Assembly: GCA_035771175.1 (NCBI GenBank)
Contig: CM069593.1
Coordinates: 44,452,241-44,516,240, forward strand
Reading direction: 5' to 3'
Source: Paratinospora sagittata
Lineage: Eukaryota > Streptophyta > Magnoliopsida > Ranunculales > Menispermaceae
DNA: 64,000 nucleotides
The number at the start of each line of letters is the position of its first letter. Position 1 is the stretch's first letter. The notes under the pieces are model-generated. The model saw only the letters and a program-made list of their open reading frames with translations, had not been told where the DNA came from and searched no databases. The position numbers were made by a program, and so were the translations under genes. This document shows, one piece after another, positions 34,086 to 46,200 of this stretch.

Positions 34086-34505
34086 TACTATCCGACAGAA
34101 GCCGAAGAAATGATTCATGATGAAATGCAGTTCGAAATAAGACATGAAAACTCCTTTTCAAAGGGCGCTTTTAAGGTACTTTTAATTAGTTCGGGTAGGA
34201 GTCTGTATATGTTATGTGATATATTACCAACAATACAGATAAAGGTATTTGGCTTTTGAAGTTGGATTTTGTCTATGTTATAGAATTCAAACAATTGAGA
34301 AGCAAATATTATAGAACATATATTTGTACAGTGATACATGCCTGTTCTAGAGCTAATAGAGCATGCGTGGCCACAGAGAAACCCTAGTCTCCCAACCAAT
34401 CTACCTAAAAACTGAACTTTATGTTCAGCTCCTAAATCCCTTTTTTTCCATCTTCGTTTCCTATATTTATAGACATAACTCATATGTCCTGCATACATGA
34501 TGAAC
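34086..34505. other. F-box gene 3' flank
   Basis: Between the MuDR relic and the F-box stop codon (34506). It probably holds the 3' UTR of the F-box gene. No coding feature recognised. Confidence 0.5.
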
Positions 34506-37500
34506 CTATTCCAACACATGGGTTGGCCATAGATGCTTCCAAACTGTCATCTCCTCCACGCTGTAAAGTTTCCTGATTCCTCCATAGAACCCGTCGGCTT
34601 CATTCCCTTCTTCCCGATGATCTTTCCTGTTAATTACTGTTCGCCTCCATCGCGATCCAAGGGTGTACTGATTGAACTCCAGCACCACAGTTTCTGCAGG
34701 TTAAGTAAAACTAGAGTAAGAAATGTAAACAAGAATGAAAGTGAACAATAACTAGGACTTGTAACAACATCAAATGAAAATTACAGATTACAAAGTGCAG
34801 TTAATATTACTGAAAGAATAAAACAAGATACCTAACACCTACAAGTCCCCATATGGTTATTAGTTGGAAAAAGTCTTAGTTGAGTTGAGTTGAGTACCTA
34901 ACACCTACAAATCATGAAGATAAATAAAATAACCCTATTATCTTTATATTATATAAGTGCTTAATATCAAAAAAATATATGATTCACAGTTGTATTGTGA
35001 ATCATACGATTCGCCAATCCGAATCCCAATTCCATTCACCAAGTATTGAACAATTCGATTATGATTCACGATTCTTACAACAATGGTATCAATTGGGATA
35101 CTTTATTCCAACAATATATACGATATATCATGCGCTTTGGCGTATGACGAATGCATCCTCCAAAAATGAAAACAGAGTGATAGAATTGAATGGCAAAGCA
35201 AAGCAAATGCCATTTTGTCAGCACCGGCAGTCAGGGTGTTTAGCCACAAATGATAGTAAATAGATATGTTAACATTAATGTAAAGCAATGAAACTGACAT
35301 TTTCTTAGGTAGAACATTAGAATATTAATGAAAAAAAATAGAATAAATAAAGTGATTCTCCTACAGAAATTAGGAAAAAACTAGCATTCAAAAGAAACAT
35401 CTTTTGCAGATGGCTCTAATAAGATCTTTTGGTTTGATAGAACTGGCTTCCAACTCAACTCCTTCGACTAGATAATTTCATGGATGTGAGAAAATCTCTT
35501 CTAATTAACTGAGTTTGCTACTTTTGTTTACACAAATTGGGGGTTGATCTAAGGATTGCAAAATTGAATTGCAAATGCCAAATAAGTAACACTGGTTGCA
35601 TTTATGAGCTAATATATTGATGAACCTGAAAAATTCAGCAATACTTCAGCAGATTATTCAGGCAGAACATTACAAATAACAAGTCATTAATAGGAGATTC
35701 AGATTTGGCACCATGCTACAAATTCCAACTATCACAATGGCCTTAATTTTCCAACGTCGTACAAATTGAAAATGGTATTGTTTTCCTAACTAATAAAGAA
35801 TATATCTGTTCCAAGAAACAAACTATGGAGGAAATAAGTTATCCGATTAGCGACATGTTATTCAAATAGTTTTCGCTCTACATGTCAAAGGAAATATCGT
35901 CAGTGAATTTCATCAAACAACATTGGTATCTTTAACTGTTGCAACACAGACAGATACACGTTGTCATTGTTATTTGAGCTTGATGCTAAACAGAAAAGCT
36001 AAAATCCAAAGATGTATAGGCAAGAAAATTATGAAATTTGTAGAGGGTGATCATTTTTTACAAGAAAAGGAAGTGGATCTGCATTGAGAAAAGATACACA
36101 CACACACACACACACACAAAAAAAAAAATATCTGGGTCTTATCTGAAAGACCTCCCATACATTGGATTCATTCACTGAACCCTACTGCCTTGGATGGAAT
36201 CAAATATTATGTCTACTATGGACATTCCAAATCTATCAATAATTTTGGTTTACGATATATAAAGTATGTTAGATATGATAGAAAAGCAACAAAATCCATC
36301 CATCTACTGAAATTAAAGTCAAAATAATGTAGGTAACACTATCAAGGTATACTAGATTTTCTTACCACTGTTACGACAAATACAATGAGTCTCCATTCTG
36401 TCACATGATTCCAAATGACCGACGACTCCATACCACCAACCTGTGACATATATATCACACATTATCAAGCAACAAATATAAATATCAAAGGTAGGATATT
36501 TAGAAATGGTTCTAGAGAAGCATTTTATCTCGTTGTATAAAGAAACCTGTAAATGTTGGAAAACACATAAAGCAAAGTTAAAAGAAAAAAACTATATTCC
36601 AAAAGAAGGATATCAGATGTTATTTTTTGCAATATTAATTAACATTATCCTTCAAGTAAAGAAAGCGCATATAATTTCAAGGCCATACCATAAGGAAATT
36701 CTTTATTCCTTCTCCACTGAATCTCGATATGATCACCGGGATGTAGATCATTTAAACAGTCTGATATATGAAGATCGTGAGGTAGTGTATCAACCGGTGG
36801 TGCTCTTAACCTATACCATGGCACACCTTCCTCTATAACTATGGTACGCAGTCCATGTGGAGGATATCTACAAGAGAAAATAATATGAACTACAATGTTT
36901 AGGAACCACCCTCTAATAAAATAAAATAAAAATAAAAATAAAAAATGGATGATGAAGACTACTTGAGATAGTCTTCATCATGAAAGGTCTAAATATCTAT
37001 CTTAACAATGTTAAAGAAGAACAGCAAAACATCATCATACCAATGTTAAAGAAGAACAACAAAAGTTAAAAGTAGAAAATGATCATACTGCTAATTTTAC
37101 CTTGCATGAAAGGTTTCCGTGCTGCTATTATAGCACAGCTCAGCATCATAACATGATAACATGAAACCAACATGTCCATTCTAAAATCAAAACCCCCAAA
37201 AAAAAAAGAAAGAAAAGAAAAGAAAAAGCTTTCAGTAAATTTTCAGACAACATAGTCAGCTATTATAAGTTACATTAACTACAGTTGAAAGATTCTGACA
37301 TTAGCACCATAATCAAACATACAAAAATATACTACTGGAAACTAAAGAGTAAAATATTTAGACCTCATAGTCACTATTTTTGTTAGCTGCAAAAGAGAGA
37401 GATTTATCAACTCTAAAAACTAAAAGAAAACCTTTCAGACTAAATCAGAGAAATAACAATGGAAGATGCATTTTTGCAGTAAATACCTCACGGTTGTAAA

Positions 37501-38161
37501 CCTGAGCAGGAAACCAAAATTTTCCCGATTCAAGGGCGAGATACCAAGACATTATAGAATCAATTGGCAAAGAACTTCTTGGTTTGCTGCAGTTATTGAG
37601 CTTCGACTTGATCCAAGAAACAGGCCAGACCTGAGAAATAGACTGAACCAAGCCCTTTTGCATGCTTCTATCCAATTCATAATCCTTCCTCGAGGCAATT
37701 ACATCCAATTGCCGTACTTTATAAGCAGCACCTCCAATCATTCTTCCCCATTTCTCCTTCATGTGCCTCTCCCACAAGTGATCACTCCTACACCTTTCTC
37801 TCAAAGCCCTACAAACCCCTCCCATATTACACAAAGCCGGTGGTGGAAGCTTCCCCAAAATGCATTCCAAAACCAACTCGGGTAAATCCAATAGCAACAT
37901 CTCATCTCTCTGCTCGACATTTTCTACTTTTGAACTAAGAGTCCTCTTTTTTAGAGACATCATTGCAGGAACTTGAATAATTTCTAAGAAACTACCCACA
38001 ATGCTCCCTTTCATCGGCCAGAACATAAAGAAATCAGATAATTCTTTCCAGAATTGAACTGGCAACAATCTCATCTCAATTGTCCATGAAGGCAAGGGTG
38101 TTAAAGCAAGTGATTTATAAAGAAGGATGAAGGAAAGGCAAGATAACAGGAAGAAAAGCAT
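34506..38161 (-). CDS. F-box protein, Arabidopsis At2g26850-like
   Basis: Five exons join in frame: 38161-37487, 37180-37101, 36867-36689, 36440-36366 and 34693-34506, coding 398 residues. A hydrophobic N-terminus (residues 1-20) precedes an F-box at about 88-132 ([20 protein letters not shown]...). The conserved C-terminal half includes [39 protein letters not shown] and [18 protein letters not shown]-box proteins act as substrate receptors in SCF ubiquitin ligases; the target of this plant family is not known to me. All splice borders are GT/AG, no internal stop was seen, and the length fits the family. Confidence 0.93.
34694..36365. other. F-box gene intron 4 (1,672 bp)
   Basis: The longest intron of the gene. 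It holds a GATTCA/TGAATC-rich patch (about 34980-35090), resembling the repeat region of KEG intron 1, a direct repeat GTACCTAACACCTACAA-like (34830s and 34890s), and a CA microsatellite followed by A's at about 36095-36128. Confidence 0.6.
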
Positions 38162-39845
38162 CAGATAAGGTTAGCTCTTGGATTGGGTCAAAAACACAAA
38201 GGATAAAGAAGATGAAAGGAGAACTAAATTACAATAAAGCAATGGAAATAGTGGCCATATAAAAAATGAAGAAAAAATGCTAATTCACCTTACCCTCTTC
38301 TCATCTCAGAATAAAAACACAAATTAATTGAAAAGAAGGAAAAGGTCGGATTACAATAGGAAGATAGATACCTTTGTATATATATATAGATATATGAGTT
38401 CAAGTCATCAACAAGCCCGCCTACTTGACCCTACCAGTGGGCCTTGCAGTCATCAAAAGAGGTATCTGTAGACAACTCATACGACAAAGGTTTGATTGGC
38501 TGTTGTAGGGAATAATAATAAACTCTAAATCCTCAAAAAATCCAGATACAGAAGATATCCATAAAAAATATTCAGACAAAGAATCTAGTGATGAATTCAA
38601 AATTAGATGTTGAAATTGTGGGCAAATGGGCAGTTGCTAGATTGAGTCCTACAAGCATTTGGGAGAGGTTGGAGATGCTGTGATATGGATCTAGATCCAA
38701 GGAATCATATCTCCAAATCTCTGATTTTTTATGAATAAAAAAACATATACAGATCTGGGTAGTTGATAGAGGGCCAAAATTATAAGGTTAATGTTCAATG
38801 AAACCAAGAACACTAAAAATTAAAAATTAATAATAATAAAAAAAAACTGTGGAATAATCAAACCCAACTGAAGAATCTGGGTAAGAGAAATTTGAGATTT
38901 GATGAAGATGAAGATGAACTTGAAGTGGGTCCTCACTCAGTTCATCTAAATCTTCATCATAACCCACAAAATCCCCCCAACAGTACCCACAACTTTTTCC
39001 ACTTCAATCAACCTGTTTGAAGTGAAAAGAACACTTGAGCAACATAATTTTAGTACCCCAGCCAGAAGGGGGTTGAAGATTTGAAAGGTATACTTTCTAC
39101 TTCTTATACACAGGATTCTTTCAACAAGAAGCAACCACCAGCTCTGATCTGATCCGCCCTCTTTACACACTGAAATTGAAAAAGAACTGAGAAAATTAAC
39201 CAGAGGATGTAACCGTTGGAAAATGACTCAAGGGTGGTCAATAAAGCCAAAGTTAAATTGTAGGTTGTTGAGACAAATCCAGCCACTAGCACTATGACTA
39301 AGCTTCTTGTAACAGTGGGTGGAAAAGCCAACTCATTACCCAATCAATCCCATGCCTCCAATCAAACAGACATAACAAGATATCACTGCAATATTGATTT
39401 AAATTTAACAGTTTTCATTAAATTAACGGCTGCCTGCTCAACCCGGTTAGTAGCATTCCTTTACTTTAACTAGTTAATTATAACAAAAAGGGTTTGATTC
39501 ACTGATCAGGGAGGGAACTACTTGCTTGCTCCCTTTGAGAGCTAAAGGTGCCCTGGCTCCAACCAAATTAATACTTTTGCTTGTATCAAATCACATTTGG
39601 TCTTTAGTTTTACTACAATAAATTGATCCTTTAAATAAATCACAAATTGGTGTATATATGTGAGTCATCTAATTAAAGTTAATATAAGTAAAAGTTGTTT
39701 TTTAGTCATCTAATTAAAGGATATCAAAGTGAAAGTATTACCTAAAAATTTTTCTATTAATATTGCAATATTGAAGAGCTTGATGCAATTAATTAAAATA
39801 TTATAACTTTAACACTTTTACATTATCTTAGACACACATACACAA

Positions 39846-39877
<32 letters not shown>

Positions 39878-40037
39878 GAGTTGTTTGGTTAATTAAAACA
39901 GTATTAAAAGTAATAGTATTTACAACTATGCCTACAACAATAATACTTCAACATTTCCTATTAATATTAATGTAAAGGAGTTGTTATATATATGTATTGG
40001 TTGACTTTACAAAAAAAAAAATGCTAATGTTATAAAG
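38162..40037. other. F-box gene upstream region, intergenic
   Basis: Upstream of the F-box start codon. It holds short CA and TA microsatellites at about 39846-39877. Short open frames here show no domain. A 5' untranslated exon may lie within, but this cannot be decided from sequence alone. Confidence 0.4.
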
Positions 40038-41202
40038 CACTACAACAATAATAAGTTTTAGAGGCAAAAAATAATTTTGTCTCTATATATATATATATGA
40101 GAATTATATTAAAAAATAGCGACAAAATTTATTTTATTGCTAAATGCTAATTTTAATATGAAAATCATATTAAAAAATAGCGACAAAATTTATTTGTTGC
40201 TAAATGCTAGTTCTAGCGATGAAAAAATGATTTTGTCGCTATATATATGAAAATTATATTAAAAAATAGCAACATAATTTATTTTATTGCTAAATGCTAA
40301 TTTTAGCCATAAAAAAATAATTTTGTCATTATATGTATGAAAATTATATTAAAAAATAGCGGCATAATTTATTTTGTTGCTAAATGAATGCCCAAAACCT
40401 CCTGCCCTAAACTCTTTGAAAACTCACCACAAACCCTCGTGACTCTAAAATCGCCGGAGATGTTGAAAATACTATTATGAGAAGTTGTCGGAAACGCTAT
40501 TCACTCTCGATCTCTGTCTTTCTCTCACTCTCAATTTGTCTTTCTCGCACTTTTCCGGCGAGAGAATAAAAGTGCGAGAAAGATAGATCGAGAGTGAGAG
40601 AGAGACAAAGATCGAAAGTGAGAGAGAGATCGAGATCAAAAGTGAATAGCGTTTCCTACAACTTCCTGTAGTAGTGCTTCCAACATCTCTGGCGATTTCA
40701 GAGTCACGAGGGTTTGAGGTGAGTTTTCAAAGAGTTTAGGGACACGACAATTTGTTACAGATTGAGAGTAAGCGGTTTGAAGAGAGCTTTCGTTTAGGAC
40801 ACGTAAAGAAATAGAATTGAGGAAGTTTTAGGGCACGTAATAATTTTGTCACTATTTTTTAATATAATTTTCATATATATAGCAAAAAAAATATTTTTTT
40901 ATCGCTAAAATGAGCATTTAGCAACAAAATAAATTTTGTCGCTATTTTTTAATATAATATATATATATATAGTGACAAAATCATTATTTTATCGCTAAAA
41001 CTAGCATTTAGCAACAAATAAATTTTGTCGCTATTTTTTAATATGATTTTTATTTTTTTTATATAGCGACAAAATCATTTTTTATTGCTATTTTTTAATA
41101 TAATTCTCATATATATAGTGACAAAATCAATTTTTTTATGGCAAAAACTAGTATTTAGCAATAAAATAAATTTTGTCGCTAAAACTTATTATTGTTGTAG
41201 TG
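40038..41202. mobile_element. Foldback CACTA-like non-autonomous transposon
   Basis: The left end CACTACAACAATAATAAG (40038) is matched in reverse complement by CTTATTATTGTTGTAGTG ending at 41202. Inside each end, repeated AGCGACAAAAT/ATTTTGTCGCT units form subterminal repeats, typical of plant CACTA elements. The central part is itself inverted: a segment at about 40384-40560 with CTCTTTGAAAACTCACC and CGCCGGAGATGTTG recurs reversed at about 40570-40735. The whole element is therefore close to one long palindrome. No transposase present. The expected 3-bp target duplication is not evident. Confidence 0.75.
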
Positions 41203-42380
41203 TGTATAGGATACTTTTTGTGGAGCTTGATTTATCTAGCATCCTTATATTTTGTCTTTAACATTGAGTACTAATTGTTGCTATTGCCGAAAACAAACTT
41301 CTATTATTCTACTTGTAGAAGTCTTAGAATGTGTGGGTGTATTTCAATAAAAATCAGTTAAGATTCCACAAAGATAATGAGATTGAAGGCGTAAGTTTAA
41401 ATTATTACAACCATACATACAAATATGCCCATATAGTCAATGTCAGTAATTGTTTACTCTAAGAAATTAAGTTATTTTTCATAAATTATACCATATGAAA
41501 ATTTTCTATAATGTTATAATGATTATATCTCTATGATGCATGACTTCACATAACTTGAACGTATTCTTTAGAATGACAATACAATCATGCACCTATTTAT
41601 AAAAGGAGAAGACGACCATTAGAAGTTATATGATCATGATTTTTTTTTATAAATGTATTTTCGAATAAAGTCATATATTAATGAGTTGTAATTCACATAA
41701 TCATAAAATAAAAAAAATTTCATACATTGATAGAGATAAAAAGATCAATACATTATTAAAAATAAACAAGATTTTTTGTTCATACTTATTTATTTTAAAA
41801 AAAAATCCATTCCTTCTTTATTGAAAAATCAACATTAAATTATTCAACAATAATATCAAATCTAAGGATTTGTCCACTTTTCATTTTATTGATAAGACAT
41901 TAATGTAAATCACGCTCATGATGATTGATGACATAATCACACTAATTATAAATAAGGTTTGACTTGCTTATGAGATGACTATCAATGCCACATCCAAACT
42001 TATTTTATAAAATCATGCTTATGATCACGTTTCCATAAAGAAACTTGTCGAAATGACTGGTAGTGCCTCCACTAAGCTTAGTAATCAATACATCTAACTA
42101 TATATACATAGTGGTGCTTGAGATCATATTATTGTTATTATAATTTTTTTCTTCTCATTAATGAATACTAAGAAGGGATATTCAAGTTGTTATATTGATG
42201 ATGGTTTAGGTGTCTACCACATATAAATTTTCTAAAACTCATCATGATTCCTCTTTTTTGTATTTATTTTATCATGAACTACGTTTTATATTATAGAACC
42301 TTCTATTTTTCTAAACATATTATTTATCAATAAATTTCATTGACAATGATTACTATTTTGCCATTGATTTTTAATTATTT
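41203..42380. other. Intergenic, A/T-rich
   Basis: Between the CACTA-like element and the pararetrovirus. No coding or ordered structure recognised. Confidence 0.5.
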
Positions 42381-42775
42381 TAATACCATTACAGACGTGC
42401 TAGGACTTTAAACACCTATTACGGCACACACACACTAAGTGTTGACAGGATTATCTTACAATACACAAGCAAAGTTAAAGGTAGACAAAGCTGGGAAGAT
42501 TAATGTTAAACACAACATTAAAAAACTGGATACAAAACTAGAAGACTCGATGCTTACAAAATGAAAATACAACTCTTATTTATAGACAGACACGGACTTC
42601 AAATATCTTCAAATCCGCGGAATTCAGAAGGCTTCGAATCCGGGACAGCTGGTAGTCTTTGAGCTGGCTGAAGATAAGATCACGTGCAATGAGCTGGAAA
42701 GACGAGCACTTCACGAAAGTAGACAAGCCATAAAGCAAAGATGCTTTATTTTATACTGTACATAAAGTGGACGCA

Positions 42776-43216
42776 TCATGTTGATTTGTCCTCTTGTGGT
42801 GAGTGGGGGACATGGGTGGGGACCACTGCATGTGAAGATGAGCTAGCAGATGAGGAGGAATCTGGCTGAGTTGGTGGAGATGATTGCTGAGCAATGTTGA
42901 CGTCATCGATGAGGTCAGCGAGATAGGGTTGTATCTGTCGTTCAATCATGTGATGAGCCCGGTGGATTCGTGAGAGTACTGTTAATCTAGTTGAAGGAGA
43001 AGATTCAGAAAGGTCGATGTTGTTGAGGCGTTGGATGATTCGTCGTGAGTCACGGAATCGTCGAAGTCGGAGGAGAGCGAGTTCTCGTCGGAGACGGGGA
43101 AACTGATTATGTGGGTTGTTGTCCATGTAAGCAGTGAGGATGCGATATCTGTTGTGGCGATTAGTGTCGTCGGCAAGGTAGGTAGTCAGATGGCGAGATA
43201 GCCGGTGAATGTTCAT
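42776..43216 (-). CDS. Second ORF of pararetrovirus copy 2 (146 aa, unknown function)
   Basis: The ATG overlaps the polyprotein stop in the four bases ATGA (43216-43213), an arrangement that permits termination-reinitiation. The protein has an Arg/Leu-rich basic helical N-terminal half (LRRELALLRLRRFRDSRRII), a central Leu/Asp segment, and a Ser/Pro/Gln-rich tail. A colinear frame exists in copy 1. No known domain was recognised. A nucleic-acid-binding or silencing-related role is only a guess from its charge. Confidence 0.7.
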   Translation of the reverse strand: MNIHRLSRHLTTYLADDTNRHNRYRILTAYMDNNPHNQFPRLRRELALLRLRRFRDSRRIIQRLNNIDLSESSPSTRLTVLSRIHRAHHMIERQIQPYLADLIDDVNIAQQSSPPTQPDSSSSASSSSHAVVPTHVPHSPQEDKST

Positions 43217-46200
43217 GGTGATGTATCACACTGGGTTTCCATATCTATATCACCAGTATCAACAAAGTCATCGAACCAGTGATCATGATGGTCAGTAGGA
43301 GGAGGAGGTAGAAGACCTAAGGCAATACGGGCATTGTCTTCAAAGTCTTGAGCTTGTTGGCATTCTATGATCTCATCTCGTGAAAGAGGTGGATCATTCA
43401 CACTTCTGTTAGTCCGTCTGGGAGGATCTCTGAAGGTGGGAGAAGGAGGAAAACCTTGGCGAAGTTGATACTGATATTCGGCTTCCTGTTGTTCTTGATT
43501 ATCATAGAGAGCTTCAGAAATCAGAGGAGACTCACCAAGGCGTTGTCTGATTGGAGAAGGACTGGGAGATCGTTCTGGTGGATCTCTAAATTGAGGAAGA
43601 GGAGCTTCAATATGCCACGGGGCTTGGCTCTGTATTAATTCATCCAAAGATTCAGAGGGAATGAATTCATGAGGACCGGCATGAGTATGAGAACTGGCAG
43701 GAGGAGAAGAACCATTAATGTCTTCTAAAAATCGTCGGACTCCTGAAAGTATTGCTTCTGTAAGATGGCAAGAGTAAGTCTGAAACTCTTGGAGATAATG
43801 TTCTGCAATAAGTCCTCGGGATGAATCAGAGAATGGCTGGTAGCCGATATATATAGCATGAAGACGGAGAGGTCTTTGCTGGTAGATTTCAGAAATATGA
43901 CGTAGCCATGTTTGTCGTGGAGCAAATAGATCCATACACCAGTCTAAACGTGATGTAGTATGTGAATGTAAATACTGCTGTATTTCAGAAGGAATAAAGG
44001 TTAAAGCAATCTTGTATAAACATGAAATACACCATAAATACCAGTAGAACTTTTCAGATACATCAGGCCGTAGATGAAATAAGAATAAGTAGGGCTTAGT
44101 CTGATGGAGGGCCTGTGGTTGAAGATAAAGATGGGCTGGATAGTCCAAAAAATAGTTATGGGCGTACTCAAACAAATGTTGTTGAGCAAAAGCTTGGACG
44201 GCATGAGCAGTTATGGGTCTAGATAAGTCAGGAGGAAATATGGCACCTATAAGAGGGAAAATGTCATGGGCATGAATTAATTGGATAGGCCGAGTATTAT
44301 GAACAGTATTGGGCTGGATTAGTAAGGGGAAAGTAAGACCGTCATGGAACAAGGAAACCTGTTGAGCATTAGGTTTCTGAATAGGTCTGGAGAGAAAGTC
44401 GGCTAAAACATTCTTAGTTCCTGGAATATGTTTAACTGTAAATTGGAACTGAGTAAACCATTCCTGGAGACGAAGAAGTTGAGCAGAGGGAACCATTTTG
44501 TTCCGGAATTCCAACATATGGGGAAATGAGGAATTATCCATTTGAATTTCAAATTGAGCAGGCCGTAGGAAAAAGGCGAACTTTATAATACCATATTTAA
44601 CAGCAAGTACTTCTTTGATGGTGATATGGTAATAGAGTTCTGAGTCTGAAAATTTGCCACTGTGATATCCACAAATAGAGTCAGTGGAATCCTTTCGTTC
44701 AAGAAGAACCGCACCCCAATAATAATCAGACGCATCAGTCTGTAGAATAAGAGAGCCTGTGCTAGGTATAACCAGTGGGGGAGGATTCTGACAAATCTTC
44801 TTGAGAGACTGAACAGCATCAGTATGAATATCTTGCCAAGGAGGTGGCTTTTTCTTCAAGAGAGAAGATAATACTGATGTATGTCGAGTGATGTGAGGTA
44901 TAAACATCCGTAGATAATTGATAATACCGAGAAATTGCTGAAGTTGTTTAATTGTCAGATGAGTGTCAGGGAATTGGAGTAATTCCACAGCAATATGAGA
45001 ACCAGGCTGATAGACACCATTAAAGAACTTCATACCAAGAAAATCAATGTCGGATGTACACAATATACTCTTCTTTTCAGAGAGCATGATACCATGCTGT
45101 TGCGTAATATCTAAGAACTGAGAGATAAGCTGGTGATGAGCAGCGGCAGTCTTGGAGAAGAGTAAGATGTCGTCAATATAAATAAGAGCTGTTGATAATA
45201 TAGGAGCATAGATGCGAGTCATAGCTTTCTGGAATAGTGAAGGTGCAACCTTGAGACCAAAGGGCATAACAGTCCATTGGTAATGAGCATTAGGAATGCA
45301 GAAAGCTGTCTTGGATCTATCATCAGGATGAACACCCAGTTGCCAAAATCCTGCTTTCAGATCAAATTTGCTGTAGATGGTGGATCCTGAAAGTAAGATG
45401 AGCTGGGAGGATATCTTTGGAAGAGGAAATTTATCATCTTTGAGAAAGACATTCAACGGTTTGTAATTGATAACAAAACGTTTCTTTCCTCGAGTAAGTT
45501 CAGCTCGTTTATTGACGTAGAAGGCTTGACAAGCCCAATTGGAAGTAGTAGGTTCAATCAAACCTTGAGATAGGAGATCATCACATTCTTGTCTTGCTAA
45601 GGCAAGTTCATCTGGAGGCATTCCAGGGTGAATAGCCTTGGTAGGATTGATGTCTTCATTCAGCTTAAATGGGAGATGGACATAAAATTTAGAATTCTTC
45701 CATAAAGGATGTTGATGAACAAAAGTCTTGTGTGATTCACTGAAGCATGACTTGAGCTTATCTTGATAGTGGGGAACATCCTTGGGAATATCTTGAATGG
45801 TATACAACTTAGGGATTGTTGTATATAAAAGTGTTTGATTCTGATAAGAAATTCCATGAGGGAGAATTCTTAACTTAGATTTGGAGTAGAGATCCATTCC
45901 AAACAATATATCCTTGTCAGGAAGATCACATCCAAGTATATGCGTCCATATAATGAGATTAGGGAAGAATTTGAGACCAATCTTCCGAGCAGTAATCAGT
46001 TGAGTCTGAAAAATCTCATTATTAGCAGCTTTGAAGGATTCAGTATGAGGTTTCCAAAAGTGATCCGGGAGGATGCGAGGATTCATCATACTTTTAAATG
46101 CACCAGTATCGAAATAACCAATTACCTTGATTGGATTATCAAATTTGGTAGGTAAGACGGAAATTTCAGCATAGGGCATAACATGAGAGACAGCCATAGA

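Noticed and set aside
37466..37885. Plus-strand frame of 139 codons
   Set aside because: Antisense shadow of F-box exon 1; no domain.
39104..39343. Minus frames of 74-79 codons upstream of the F-box gene
   Set aside because: No domain, no splice support to the F-box start; kept only as upstream sequence.
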